From positions 1 through 64,000 of the forward strand of contig NZ_CADFDB010000004.1 of NCBI RefSeq assembly GCF_902832845.1: a stretch of 64,000 nucleotides of DNA, written 5' to 3'. Position 1 is the first letter of the stretch, and each line of letters opens with the position of its first letter. The notes beneath the pieces were generated by a model. That model worked only from the letters and a program-made list of their open reading frames with translations. It was not told where the DNA came from and ran no database searches. The stretch comes from Burkholderia metallica. Its GTDB lineage: Bacteria; Pseudomonadota; Gammaproteobacteria; Burkholderiales; Burkholderiaceae. Position numbers and translations under genes: made by a program. Below are positions 11,050 to 19,427 of this stretch, one piece after another.

Positions 11050-12276
11050 ATGCGGCTCGCGCTCGTTCTGATGGGGGGCGGCGCCCGTGCCGCCTACCAG
11101 GTCGGCGTGCTGAAGGCGCTGGCCGAGATCGCGCGCGAAGCCGATCCGCAGCGACACACGCTGCCGTTCGCGGTCGTGTGCGGCTCGTCGGCCGGCGCGA
11201 TCAACGCGACGTCGATCGCGAGCCACGCAGACGACTTTTCCCACGGCGTGCGGCGCCTGCTCGAATTCTGGGAGCCGCTGCGCGCCGACTACGTATATCG
11301 CACCGACTGGCTCGGCGTCGCGGCCGCCGGCGCGCGCTGGCTCGCGACGATGACCTTCGGCTGGGCGTCGCGCCGCTCGCCGCGCGGGCTGCTCGACAAC
11401 ACGCCGCTCGCGCACCTGCTGCAGCGCGAGCTGAGTTTCCACCGGATCGAACAGATGCTCGAGGCGCGGCTGCTGCACGCGCTCGCGGTGACGGCGCTCA
11501 GCTATTCGAGCGGGCGGCACCTCACGTTCTATCAGGCCGCCGAACCGATTCAGGCCTGGCGGCGCGCGCAACGCACCGCGCGGCTCGTCGACCTGTCGGC
11601 GTCGCACCTGCTCGCGTCGTCGGCGATTCCGTTCGTGTTCCCGGCCGTGCCGCTCGTGCTCGACGGCCAGATCGAATATTTCGGCGACGGGTCGATCCGG
11701 CAGATCGCGCCGTTGTCGCCGGCCATCCACTTCGGTGCGCACCGGATCGTCGTGGTCGGCGCGGCGGACCCGCGGCCCGAGGTTCCGGCCGCGAACGGCG
11801 CCGGGCGGGTGCGCGGCTACCCGACGCTCGCGCAGATCGGCCAGCAGGTGCTCGCGAGCGTGTTCCTCGACTCGATCGGCTCGGACATCGAGCGCATCGA
11901 GCACATCAACCGGATGATCGAACACCTGCCGCACCAGGTCGAGGTGGACAGCGGCTGGCGGCACGTCGACGTGCTCGCGATCGCGCCGTCCGAGCGCATC
12001 GAGCTGATCGCCGCGAAGCACCTGAAGCAGATGCCGGCGACGATGCGCGGGCTGCTCGGCGCGATCGGCGGCAGCCAGCCGGCCGGCGCGTCGTTCGCGA
12101 GCTACCTGCTGTTCGAGGAGGCGTTCACGCGCGAGCTGATCGAGCTTGGCTACCGCGACGGGCGCGCGCAGCGCGACACGCTGGCGGGCTGGATCGCGCG
12201 GGCGGACGGCGGCAGCGTGCCGGCCGCCGGCATGCCGCCGGAAGACGGCCTCGCGACCGGCGAAATACGGGTCTGA
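11050..12276 (+). CDS. patatin-like phospholipase (408 aa)
   Basis: Contains the patatin oxyanion loop MGGGARAAYQ at residues 8-17, the nucleophile motif GSSAG with Ser47, and the catalytic Asp213 in FGDGS, giving the Ser-Asp dyad. No signal peptide is seen, so the protein is probably cytoplasmic. It starts 24 bases after phaM on the same strand and may be co-transcribed; some patatins act on PHA or on phospholipids of the granule surface, but that link is inference. The C-terminal 150 residues are less conserved and contain no extra motif. Confidence 0.9.
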   Translation: MRLALVLMGGGARAAYQVGVLKALAEIAREADPQRHTLPFAVVCGSSAGAINATSIASHADDFSHGVRRLLEFWEPLRADYVYRTDWLGVAAAGARWLATMTFGWASRRSPRGLLDNTPLAHLLQRELSFHRIEQMLEARLLHALAVTALSYSSGRHLTFYQAAEPIQAWRRAQRTARLVDLSASHLLASSAIPFVFPAVPLVLDGQIEYFGDGSIRQIAPLSPAIHFGAHRIVVVGAADPRPEVPAANGAGRVRGYPTLAQIGQQVLASVFLDSIGSDIERIEHINRMIEHLPHQVEVDSGWRHVDVLAIAPSERIELIAAKHLKQMPATMRGLLGAIGGSQPAGASFASYLLFEEAFTRELIELGYRDGRAQRDTLAGWIARADGGSVPAAGMPPEDGLATGEIRV

Positions 12277-12743
12277 TGCGTTCGGGGCATTGTAAGGTTG
12301 CGTTTTCGCGACGGTGGCCCGCGACCGATCGCCGCACCGCGGTTGGCGGAGCGTGACCGGGCCGGCGTCTCGGAACCGTCATGGACGCGTGCTATCATGG
12401 CCGCCGCCGTATACACCATATCGAGCAGCCCGCCGATCCGGCATCCGCACGGGACCTTTCGGGGAACCCGCCTGGGGCAGGGGACGGGCGCGCCAACGAG
12501 CCGGCCAGCGCCGGCCCCCCACTCAGGCAAGCGCGGCCGGCTCCGTCGGAACGGAGCGGGGTTGCGCCATGCCCAACGGCGGCGACGCGGCCGCCCGGCT
12601 GCCGGACGAGGAATCCCCGTCCGGTGGGCCGGTTTCCCGCGTAAAATTAGAGTCTTGGCTGCAAAAAGTGCGCTCGGCGTGCTTGCGCGGCAACAGTCAC
12701 GTTTTAGAGAAGTCGCATTGCGCAGAACAGGGGTGGGACCATC
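12277..12743 (+). other. 467-base intergenic region with several GC-rich stems
   Basis: A TATCAT -10-like hexamer occurs at about 12393. Beyond it are three clear stem-loops: CCGGC/GCCGG near 12500-12515, GCTCCG/CGGAGC near 12540-12557, and CCGGACG/CGTCCGG near 12602-12624. The sequence then turns AT-richer and reaches the ferritin-like gene at 12744. It may be a long structured leader or a small RNA gene. I could not match it to a named RNA family. Confidence 0.4.
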
Positions 12744-13622
12744 ATGAACACGATGCTTTATCCGGAACTTTACAGATCGCTCGAAGCTGTCCGTTGGGAC
12801 ATGGAGAAGGACATTCCGTGGGACAAGTTCGATGCTTCGCTGCTCACCGACGAGCAGGCGAAGACGATCAAGATGAACGCGATCACCGAGTGGTCGGCGT
12901 TGCCCGCGACGGAAATGTTCCTGCGCGATAACCAGCACGACAGCGACTTTTCCGCGTTCATGAGCGTGTGGTTCTTTGAAGAGCAGAAGCATTCGCTCGT
13001 GCTGATGGAATACCTGCGCCGCTTCAAGCCGGAAATGGTGCCGACCGAAGAGGAACTGCACGCGGTGCGCTTTCAGTTCGACCCGGCGCCGCCGCTCGAA
13101 ACGCTGATGCTGCACTTCTGCGGCGAAATCCGCCTGAACCACTGGTACCGCTGCGCGGCCGACTGGCACACCGAGCCGGTCATCAAGCAGATCTACGAAA
13201 CGATCTCGCGCGATGAAGCGCGCCACGGCGGCGCTTACCTGCGCTACATGAAGAAGGCGCTGAACAACTGCGGCGACGTCGCGCGTGCGGCGTTCGCGAA
13301 GATCGGCGTGCTGATGGCGTCGGCGCGCCGCACCGAGAAGCCGCTGCACCCGACCAACCTGCACGTGAACCAGGCGCTGTTCCCGCGCGACACCGTGCAG
13401 TCGCGCCTGCCCGATCCGGAGTGGCTCGAGCGCTGGCTCGACGAGCAGATCCGCTTCGACGGCGAGTGGGAAAAGAAGGTCGTCGAACGTATCCTGCACA
13501 ACCTGTCGATCCTGTTCGAGCGTACGTTCGCGACCGCGCAGGAACTGAACCGCTACCGCAAGGAAGTGACCAGCCGCCTGCAGGCCGAAAGCGGCCCGTC
13601 GTCGGCCGCCCAGCCGGCCTGA
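12744..13622 (+). CDS. ferritin-like diiron protein (292 aa)
   Basis: All-alpha protein with the diiron carboxylate pattern: Glu in ITEWSALPATE, an E-x-x-H in FFEEQKHS near residue 75, Glu in FCGEIRLNHWY, and a second E-x-x-H in SRDEARHGG near residue 156. This arrangement fits the ferritin-like/acyl-ACP desaturase superfamily. The true reaction (oxygenase, desaturase or iron storage) is unknown. There is no signal peptide. It is a single gene ended by the terminator at 13703-13733. The long structured leader at 12277-12743 suggests post-transcriptional control. Confidence 0.82.
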   Translation: MNTMLYPELYRSLEAVRWDMEKDIPWDKFDASLLTDEQAKTIKMNAITEWSALPATEMFLRDNQHDSDFSAFMSVWFFEEQKHSLVLMEYLRRFKPEMVPTEEELHAVRFQFDPAPPLETLMLHFCGEIRLNHWYRCAADWHTEPVIKQIYETISRDEARHGGAYLRYMKKALNNCGDVARAAFAKIGVLMASARRTEKPLHPTNLHVNQALFPRDTVQSRLPDPEWLERWLDEQIRFDGEWEKKVVERILHNLSILFERTFATAQELNRYRKEVTSRLQAESGPSSAAQPA

Positions 13623-13702
13623 AGCCGGTCTCGGCTGGCGCCGCAGCCTGCGCATCGCGCCGGCCGCAGCGCCGGCCCGGTCCGCTTCGCATCCGATGCA
13701 TG

Positions 13703-13733
13703 AAGCCCGCCGGCCGGTCCGGCGGGCTTTTTA
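13703..13733 (+). terminator. intrinsic terminator after the ferritin-like gene
   Basis: GAAGCCCGCCGG and CCGGCGGGCTTT form a strong stem followed by TTTTT. It lies 80 bases past the stop and 70 bases before hldC. Confidence 0.85.
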
Positions 13734-13803
13734 TCTGGCGCCGCCGCACGCTGTACGTCCCGTGCGCCGCGTGTGCCGTTGCCCATTCCGTCCGATCGCC
13801 ATC

Positions 13804-14289
13804 ATGTCCGCTACCTTCGAACGCAAGCTGATCACCCGTGATGCCCTCGTCGCGCTGCGCGCGTCGCTGCCGTCGCCCGTCGTGTTCACCAACGGCGTAT
13901 TCGACATCCTGCACCGCGGCCACGTCACGTATCTCGCCGACGCGAAAGCGCTCGGCGCATGCCTGATCGTCGGCGTGAACAGCGACGCGTCGGTACGCAT
14001 GCTCGGCAAGGGCGACGACCGGCCGATCAATCGCGAGGAAGACCGCGCGGCGCTGCTCGCGGCGCTGGAAAGCGTCGACTGGGTCGTGACGTTCGGGGAA
14101 AAGACGCCCGTGTCGCTGATCGAGGCCGTGCGGCCGGACATTCTCGTGAAGGGCGGCGACTACGACATGGATGCGTTGCCGGAATCGGCGCTGGTGCGCG
14201 GCTGGGGCGGCCGCGCGCAGGCGATTCCGTTCGAGCACGATCGCTCGACCACCGCGTTACTGAAGAAGGTGCGCGCGCAGCAGTCCTGA
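13804..14289 (+). CDS. hldC: D-glycero-beta-D-manno-heptose 1-phosphate adenylyltransferase (161 aa)
   Basis: Nucleotidyltransferase that makes ADP-heptose for lipopolysaccharide core. The signature TNGVFDILHRGHV (about residues 24-36) contains the HxGH-type ATP site, and the protein ends near FEHDRSTTALLKKV. It corresponds only to the second domain of the bifunctional E. coli HldE; in Burkholderia the kinase (HldA) is a separate gene, not in this window. ATG 13804 is the first start after the preceding terminator and gives the usual family length. Confidence 0.93.
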   Translation: MSATFERKLITRDALVALRASLPSPVVFTNGVFDILHRGHVTYLADAKALGACLIVGVNSDASVRMLGKGDDRPINREEDRAALLAALESVDWVVTFGEKTPVSLIEAVRPDILVKGGDYDMDALPESALVRGWGGRAQAIPFEHDRSTTALLKKVRAQQS

Positions 14290-14305
14290 GCGCGACCCGG
14301 CGCCG

Positions 14306-14557
14306 TCAGGGCGCCGATGCTGCGAGCGGTTCGGCCGCGACGGCCGGCGGCGCGATCGGGCCGCCGATGACGGGCTGGTCGGTGGCCTGCGCGAGCGGCG
14401 TCACGCGCAGCGCATCGGGCCGCACCTGTCGTGCCAGCACGCCGGGTTCGCGCGGGCCGGCCGCCGGCAGCGGCCCGAACACGCCGCGTGCGACCACGAA
14501 CGCAAGCAGGTTGGCGAGAAAGAGAACAGCGATCAGCCAGCGCAGCATCGTCGACAC
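14306..14557 (-). CDS. small single-pass membrane protein (83 aa), possible SPOR-protein remnant
   Basis: Begins MSTMLRWLIAVLFLANLLAF, an N-terminal anchor, then an Ala/Pro-rich periplasmic stretch with RQVRPDALRVTPL. In related betaproteobacteria the gene after coaX often encodes an anchored SPOR-domain protein with a similar start and a similar Gln-Val-x-Pro-Asp segment. Here the protein stops without a SPOR domain. It is the last gene of the minus-strand birA-coaX cluster, 170 bases beyond coaX. The family assignment is inference from that pattern. Confidence 0.65.
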   Translation of the reverse strand: MSTMLRWLIAVLFLANLLAFVVARGVFGPLPAAGPREPGVLARQVRPDALRVTPLAQATDQPVIGGPIAPPAVAAEPLAASAP

Positions 14558-14727
14558 TCCTCGTCGTCATTGACGTGATTTACGTCATTTAATCGGGCCG
14601 GCCGCATCGCCGGCTGTTTCATTGCTTCCGTCGACCGTGCGGGCTGCCGTCGTGGCGCCGCCCGTCTTTCACCGTCAGCGTGACGCGGGCCGGCCCGCGT
14701 CACGGACGCGCCGGCGCCTTCTTCCAG

Positions 14728-15528
14728 TCAATCCTGCGCCGCCGTGGCCGCCGCCGCTTGCGCGGCGATCAGCGCGAGCCCGGACAGGATCAGCGCATCG
14801 TGCCGCGTGTGCGGGACCGTAAGCGCACGCGCGACGTCGTCCGCCGCGCCGCCGGCCAGCACGAGCCGCACGGGCGCCTGCCACGCATCGCCGAGATCGC
14901 GCCACGCGCGCTCGATCAGCCCGGCCTGCGCATACAGGCAGCCGGCCGACAGCGAGCGCGGCGTATCGACCTGGAACGGTTCGGCCTGCGCGCCCGCGAG
15001 CAGGCGGCTCGCGATGTCGGTGGTCAGCGTCGGCAACTGCGCGGTGTGCGTGCCGAGCGCGCGCATCATCAGCGCCCAGCCCGGCGCGATCAGCCCGCCC
15101 GTGAAGCGGCCGTCCGCGCGCAGCGCCTCGAGCGTCGTCGCGGTGCCGAACGTCGCGATCAGCAGATGCTCGCCCGGAAACGCCGCGTGCGCGCCGATCA
15201 GGCCGGCCCAGCGGTCGCTGCCGAGCTGGTCGGGCGTCGTATAGCCGTTCGTTACACCGCATTGGGTCTGACGCGAGCGTATCGTCGTGCGCGGCAGGCC
15301 CGGCCAGCGCGCGTCGAGCAGCGCGTCGAGCCGGGCGGCCACGTCGGCGCCCGCGACGTTCGAGATCCATGCGCCGCGCGGACGCGGCAGGCTCGACCAG
15401 TCGGGATCGGCGCCGCCGTCGCGCGTGTGGCCGAACGCGCCCGTCTCGACGAGCGTGCGCCGCGCATCGGCGAGCGCCCACTTGATCCGGCTGTTGCCGG
15501 CGTCGATTAGCAGGTACGGCTCGTTCAT
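14728..15528 (-). CDS. coaX: type III pantothenate kinase (266 aa)
   Basis: First step of coenzyme A synthesis, ATP + pantothenate to 4'-phosphopantothenate. The N-terminal [14 protein letters not shown] is the phosphate-binding loop of the ASKHA fold. [15 protein letters not shown] and [10 protein letters not shown] are the family's second and third motifs, and GGLIAPG follows. The ATG overlaps the birA stop by 4 bases (15525-15528), so the two are translationally coupled. The 266-residue length is normal for the family. Confidence 0.95.
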   Translation of the reverse strand: MNEPYLLIDAGNSRIKWALADARRTLVETGAFGHTRDGGADPDWSSLPRPRGAWISNVAGADVAARLDALLDARWPGLPRTTIRSRQTQCGVTNGYTTPDQLGSDRWAGLIGAHAAFPGEHLLIATFGTATTLEALRADGRFTGGLIAPGWALMMRALGTHTAQLPTLTTDIASRLLAGAQAEPFQVDTPRSLSAGCLYAQAGLIERAWRDLGDAWQAPVRLVLAGGAADDVARALTVPHTRHDALILSGLALIAAQAAAATAAQD

Positions 15529-16445
15529 TGCGCTTCGCGCAGCGATACGTCGCCGGCCGCGATCGCCTGCACGCCGGCGGGCGTGTCGAGCAGCAACTGG
15601 CCGGTCGCGTCGATGCCCGTTGCGATGCCGCGCACGCGTTCGACGCCCTGTTCGAGCAGCACGACTTCACGGCCTGCGAACGCATGCAGCGCATGCCAGC
15701 GCGGCACGAACGGCGCGAGCCCTGCGGCGCCGAACTGCGCGAGCGCGGGTGTGAGCGCGTTCAGCGATGCGGCGAGCGTGTCGGTGAGGTTGGCCGATGC
15801 GCATGCGATCGACAGCGCGGCGGGCGGCAGTCCGGTCGCGAGCGTCGTGTCGCGCGCGCGCAGCGCGTCGACCTGCGCGGCGACGGCTTCCGCGCCGCGC
15901 ACGTTGATGCCGAAGCCGATCACGACGGCGGTCGTGTCGGCGGTGGTCCAGACGGTTTCGATCAGGATCCCGGCGAGCTTGCCGACGATGCGCGGCGAGC
16001 CGTCGTCGATGGCCGTCAGCAGCAGGTCGTTCGGCCATTTGAGCGCGACGCGCGAGCGGGCATCGAGCGGCAGCGTGGCCAGCCCTTCGGCGAGCGCGAC
16101 GCCGATCGCGATGCTCAGGCCGCCGAGCGCGTCGACGGGGCGCGGCACGATGCAGCCGACCGAGCAGAGCAGCGCGTTGCCGGGCTGCGCGAACCACGGG
16201 CGGCCTTGCCGGCCGCGGCCGGCCGTCTGTTCGAACGCGACGCGCACGAGCGGCGCGGGCAGCGCGTTCGCGTTGCGCGGCAGCGCCTTGAGCCGGGCGG
16301 CGACGTCGGCGTTGGTCGAGCCGGTGGCGGCGACGATGTCGAGCGGCCAAGTACGCGGCGTGGCGTCCAGGTGCGCGTCGAGCCGGCTGCGCGCGATGTG
16401 CGCGTCGCCGGAATCGGGTGTGTCGGAGGAGGTGGGGGCGTTCAT
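15525..16445 (-). CDS. birA: biotin-[acetyl-CoA-carboxylase] ligase, no DNA-binding domain (306 aa)
   Basis: Biotin protein ligase that makes biotinyl-AMP and loads it on the carboxylase carrier. Catalytic motifs are [12 protein letters not shown] (about residue 74), KWPNDLLL and [10 protein letters not shown]. The N-terminal 30 residues are Ala/Asp/Thr-rich and there is no winged helix, so this is a monofunctional ligase that cannot act as a biotin-operon repressor like E. coli BirA. A TACAAT box lies only 7 bases before the ATG with no ribosome site, suggesting a leaderless message. Confidence 0.95.
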   Translation of the reverse strand: MNAPTSSDTPDSGDAHIARSRLDAHLDATPRTWPLDIVAATGSTNADVAARLKALPRNANALPAPLVRVAFEQTAGRGRQGRPWFAQPGNALLCSVGCIVPRPVDALGGLSIAIGVALAEGLATLPLDARSRVALKWPNDLLLTAIDDGSPRIVGKLAGILIETVWTTADTTAVVIGFGINVRGAEAVAAQVDALRARDTTLATGLPPAALSIACASANLTDTLAASLNALTPALAQFGAAGLAPFVPRWHALHAFAGREVVLLEQGVERVRGIATGIDATGQLLLDTPAGVQAIAAGDVSLREAQ

Positions 16446-16452
16446 GGGGGCT

Positions 16453-16458
16453 ATTGTA
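16453..16458 (-). promoter_or_regulatory. -10 element (TACAAT) abutting the birA start
   Basis: The minus strand reads CGCTACAATAGCCCCCATG. With normal spacing, transcription would begin at or next to the A of the start codon, and there is no purine-rich ribosome site between. The -35 region is not recognisable. Confidence 0.5.
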
Positions 16459-16876
16459 GCGACAGGGGGCGGGGGCGCGTCGGGAAGCGGGGACGCGTTT
16501 GCCGGGGCGCTTGCTTGGGTCGTCGCGGTGCATTGGCTCGCATTTCGTTGCCGCTGAGCGAAGGTGTCGCGTATTCAAGCGGAAGCGCATCGTCAACCCA
16601 AATGAGGCCCGGCCCCATTCCTGTCGATTGAAAGGAAAAGCATGGTCGACTCATATGAATTGGTTAGGATTTCGAATTCGTCTGATTGATTCCCTGGTGC
16701 TGATTGGGCATTTTGGATGCCAACCATCGACGACGGGGAATCCAGATGCGCACCGGGCAAGAGTCGCCAGCCTCTTCTTTTACGGTTATCTGCCGGTTTG
16801 CTGCGGAAAGCGTCCGGCGTATCCGGGCTGGCGGCAAGGCAGTCGTCGATTCGGGAGCGGTTCGAGGCGAGTCGAC
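16459..16876 (+). other. left edge of the accessory island, no firm gene
   Basis: Base composition falls from about 16550 onward. Frames are open through the region (for example ATG 16652, MNWLGFRIRLIDSLVLIGHF), and one runs in frame into the PAAR gene, but no family features are visible. A purine-rich GAAAGGAAAAGC precedes an ATG at 16640 whose frame stops after 15 codons. This looks like a recombination junction or decayed DNA beside birA. Confidence 0.4.
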
Positions 16877-17482
16877 ATGATTCGTTATTTCCTCGCCAAA
16901 GGCGACCGGGGCGGTAACGCGGTGATCACGGAAGGGCTGGGGTTCGTCACGTGTTCGAATCCACCGCCGAGCGTACAGATCGCCACGCTCTACATGAAAA
17001 CCTACTGCACGGCTTGCAAGCAGGAAGGGTTCATTGCGCAGGCAGGGCCGCGACTGCCTGGTACGGCGCCCAATGGGCAGCAGTGGGCATTGAGTGGAGA
17101 TGTCAATGCATGTGGATGTAGTCCGCCCCCCGTGTTTTATGCCGAGCGCGGCATGAAGATGATTCTGACGTCAGAAGCTGCGGCAGTCGCTGAGAAAAAA
17201 CAACGAATTGCAGAGATCGATGAAAAAAGGCATACCGCCGCGACACGATCTGACGCCGCTCCTACCTATGACGAACAGGTACGCGTCTGCATTGGCACCA
17301 CGCTGCCGCAGAATTACCCGTATTTGATCGAAATGGCCGATGGGCGCACGATCGCCGGGCGCGTCGATATCAACGGCCGGTTGCCGCGCATTCATACCGA
17401 GATATCCGGGAGTTATCAAATATATTGGGGTGAGGATGCGCTTGCCCACCAGGACTGGACGCCATGCCCAACAGATCGATAA
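16877..17482 (+). CDS. PAAR-domain T6SS tip/effector-carrier protein (201 aa)
   Basis: Starts MIRYFLAKGDRGGNAVITEG and carries a PAAR-like fold to about residue 95, with paired cysteines C44/C47 (YCTACKQEGF) and C79/C81 (ACGCSPPP). PAAR proteins sharpen the VgrG spike and carry toxins. The remaining 105 residues have a charged helix (EKKQRIAEIDEKRH) and a C-terminal domain ending HQDWTPCPTDR with no catalytic motif I recognise. ATG 16877 has only a weak ribosome site (GAGGCGAG). The stop overlaps the start region of the broken tae4 gene, so PAAR and toxin were one operon. Confidence 0.82.
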   Translation: MIRYFLAKGDRGGNAVITEGLGFVTCSNPPPSVQIATLYMKTYCTACKQEGFIAQAGPRLPGTAPNGQQWALSGDVNACGCSPPPVFYAERGMKMILTSEAAAVAEKKQRIAEIDEKRHTAATRSDAAPTYDEQVRVCIGTTLPQNYPYLIEMADGRTIAGRVDINGRLPRIHTEISGSYQIYWGEDALAHQDWTPCPTDR

Positions 17483-18093
17483 CGGTGAGGGGAAACACGA
17501 CCCCGCTTTCAATCAAGGTCGTGCAGCTTCGGGCGGTGAGGTTCAGCGAGCTATGGGATGCCTACCCATCGGATAACCCGTATGACGACGCTGCTTAAAC
17601 CAACCAATGTGCAATACGCGTGAGTGTTGCCCTGCATCGCGTCGGGGTCGACATGAAGTCGTTTTCGTCGAAGCTGGTCAGGCCGCTCGGTGGGCAGCCG
17701 AGTATTGGGAGAATACTGATCGACGGGAAGGCGACGGCGACACGTGCTAATGAACTTGGGTCGTGGCTCAAGTTGCAGCCATTTGCCGGTCTCGGAAAGG
17801 CGGAGGCAATTACCGGGGCGAACTGGGAGGAGAAAATAACGGGACGTACAGGCATTGTCATGTTTGACGGTTACTGGACGCGCGCCGGCGAGTCAGAATC
17901 GAATGCTAGCGGAGGGCATATTGATCTCTGGAACGGCACTCGAATAACGATGAATGGCGTCTGGGGCGCGACCACCACGATAGGGCGTTATCTAGGGATA
18001 GCATCATTTCGGCAAGGGGCAGCTGTCCTGCCAAGCCTCAGCTATTCCGACTTCGGGAGATCGAATTCAATCTGGTTTTGGGAGATCGAGTGA
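17464..18093 (+). pseudogene. tae4: T6SS amidase effector Tae4, broken by an in-frame stop
   Basis: Reading from ATG 17464 (or GTG 17485), the frame gives VRFSELWDAYPSDNPYDDAA, then TAA at 17596-17598. It then continues in the same frame with TNQCAIRVSVALHRVGV and runs to TGA 18091-18093. The pieces join into a whole Tae4 DL-endopeptidase: an N-terminal F-x-x-LW segment, the catalytic Cys in NQCAIR (codon 17608-17610), the catalytic His in SGGHIDLWNG (17917-17919) and the C-terminal SNSIWFWEI. No start codon lies between the stop and the Cys codon, so a downstream restart at GTG 17620 would lack the nucleophile. One substitution would restore the gene. The conserved remainder suggests recent loss. 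Confidence 0.85.
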
Positions 18094-18416
18094 AGCGATT
18101 CGCGATTACGCTTTCTGGAATCTTCGGGGGCTTGCTATTGACCTGGCTCTACCTTGATGCATACAGCCTTATAAGATGGCCGGAGACTTCAGGCGCGCCG
18201 GCGCGGGGATGCTACGAGATCGACAAATGCCCGATGTCGTGGTGGCAAGGGCTGCTTTTTTTTACGTACTTGTTTGCGCCGGCGGTGTTCTTCGGCGCCA
18301 TCAATGCAATAGCGTTTAGGCGTTGGTCACGCAAAAGATGGAGTGCAGCGATCGGAATCGGGACCCTGCTCACGGGTCTGCTTTATCTTGAACCCTACCT
18401 GTCCCGCTTGCTTTAG
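18090..18416 (+). CDS. small membrane protein, putative T6SS immunity protein A (108 aa)
   Basis: GTG 18090 overlaps the tae4 stop (GTGA) with GGGAG just upstream, so it was coupled to the toxin gene. A TTG at 18078 is an alternative start. Three hydrophobic segments are visible: residues about 4-24, 55-75 and 85-102. Between the first and second is a periplasmic-looking loop with GCYEIDKC. The protein at 19428 shares this GC-x-EID-x-C loop and the following GL/P-x-x-FF segments, so they are paralogues. It does not look like the soluble Tai4 immunity family. An immunity role is inferred from position only. Confidence 0.7.
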   Translation: MKRFAITLSGIFGGLLLTWLYLDAYSLIRWPETSGAPARGCYEIDKCPMSWWQGLLFFTYLFAPAVFFGAINAIAFRRWSRKRWSAAIGIGTLLTGLLYLEPYLSRLL

Positions 18417-18498
18417 CGCTGCTCGCAATGACGGAGCGATCGTGTGCCGGTGCCCCGCCAAACGACTCAATGCTCTTCCAGCCGCTCCAGCGCGTTGA

Positions 18499-18834
18499 GG
18501 TTTTCCTCGGACGTCGACACAGCGTCCTGCCCTTACACCGAACACCAAAAATTTAGCTGGTGAAGTCGCGCACGTTTGTGGCCCGGATACTGCAACGCAT
18601 ACGATATCCATCACGCCCAAGTTATGTGAACTGCCGGACACAAGTGCTGGTACGTTTGACTCGATGCAGCTCACCATTGTTCACGAGTGTGTGCATTTTA
18701 TGGACACGTTCGGCGCGCTCGATTACAAGAACACCTATGGACAATTTCTCAGCAGACGCCTCGCAAAAGAAGAACCGGCAATGGCGATCAGGAACGCGGA
18801 CAATCTTGCTTGGTATATCTTGTGCGTTGATTAG
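18499..18834 (+). pseudogene. M35 (aspzincin) metallopeptidase effector, C-terminal fragment
   Basis: One frame, closed upstream by TGA at 18496-18498, reads through NTKNLAGEVAHVCGPD to LTIVHECVHFMDTFGALDYK and ends at TAG 18834. HECVH (codons 18682-18696) plus Asp in GALDY (18721) is the zinc site of aspzincin M35 peptidases. The tail LAKEEPAMAIRNADNLAWY matches the family's helix after the active site. There is no start codon before ATG 18664, which lies only 6 codons before the first His, so this is a 5'-truncated toxin. M35 domains are common T6SS effector modules in Burkholderia. Confidence 0.68.
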
Positions 18835-19258
18835 CCTTTCGGCGTTGTGTGCTTCGAGTGCGACGTTTGCTTGTAGTTTTGCTTTGCAATATCAGGGCAA
18901 GCTTGAGCGCGATGTTGTGTCCATTTCAAATTCAGACCGGATCGCGCTCGCCAGTTTGTTGATTACCGTTCGAAGTAGCGTCGCAAACGACGGTCCTGTC
19001 GTGATCTACGGCTATGCGGACGAGCGCGAACGCAACCCGGTTGTAGTCGCGCTCAGTCGAGCAAATGCAGTTAGGTCTTATCTGCTCGATCTCGGTGTTT
19101 CAAAGGACCGAATTAATATCGAATCGAAAATCTGGCGACGGGATTCCGTTGTTCCGGCCGGTAAGCGCAATCAGATAGAGGTCGAATTTATTCCTGCATG
19201 TTCGCCGGGCAGCTGCGAGAATCCGTGTGGTATCGCGTTTCCGGTACAGGAACAATGA
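18737..19258 (+). CDS. exported OmpA-like protein, putative immunity partner (173 aa)
   Basis: From ATG 18737 the protein has a 30-residue polar lead, then a signal segment (ILLGISCALISLSALCASS) and an OmpA-like domain. That domain includes VVIYGYADERERNP and LSRANAVRSYLLDLGVSKDRI, ending with a Cys-rich tail. The lead overlaps the M35 fragment in another frame, so the true start may be a later TTG near the signal peptide. It follows the metallopeptidase remnant directly and is probably periplasmic, which would suit immunity to a periplasmic protease. The GC content is low for the window. The start is uncertain. Confidence 0.65.
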   Translation: MDNFSADASQKKNRQWRSGTRTILLGISCALISLSALCASSATFACSFALQYQGKLERDVVSISNSDRIALASLLITVRSSVANDGPVVIYGYADERERNPVVVALSRANAVRSYLLDLGVSKDRINIESKIWRRDSVVPAGKRNQIEVEFIPACSPGSCENPCGIAFPVQEQ

Positions 19259-19427
19259 CGGCAAAACATACGCATGTGAGGCGCCGCTCGCGGAGCGCCT
19301 GCTTCTTTGCGAAGAGGGCGGCGGAAATGGCGGAGGTGCCGACGGCGGCTCGAAGCTGGGACCGGCGATCGGACTCGAATGCAGACCTCTCAGTTTTTGT
19401 TGAGAGGTTGCATGTCCGGGAAGTTCA

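Noticed and set aside
16499-16876. 126-codon N-terminal extension of the PAAR gene
   Set aside because: The frame is open but the residues are not like any PAAR lead; the family start MIRYFL at 16877 fits better.
17620-18093. A shorter functional Tae4 starting at GTG 17620
   Set aside because: It would lack the catalytic cysteine in NQCAIR, so it cannot be an active amidase.
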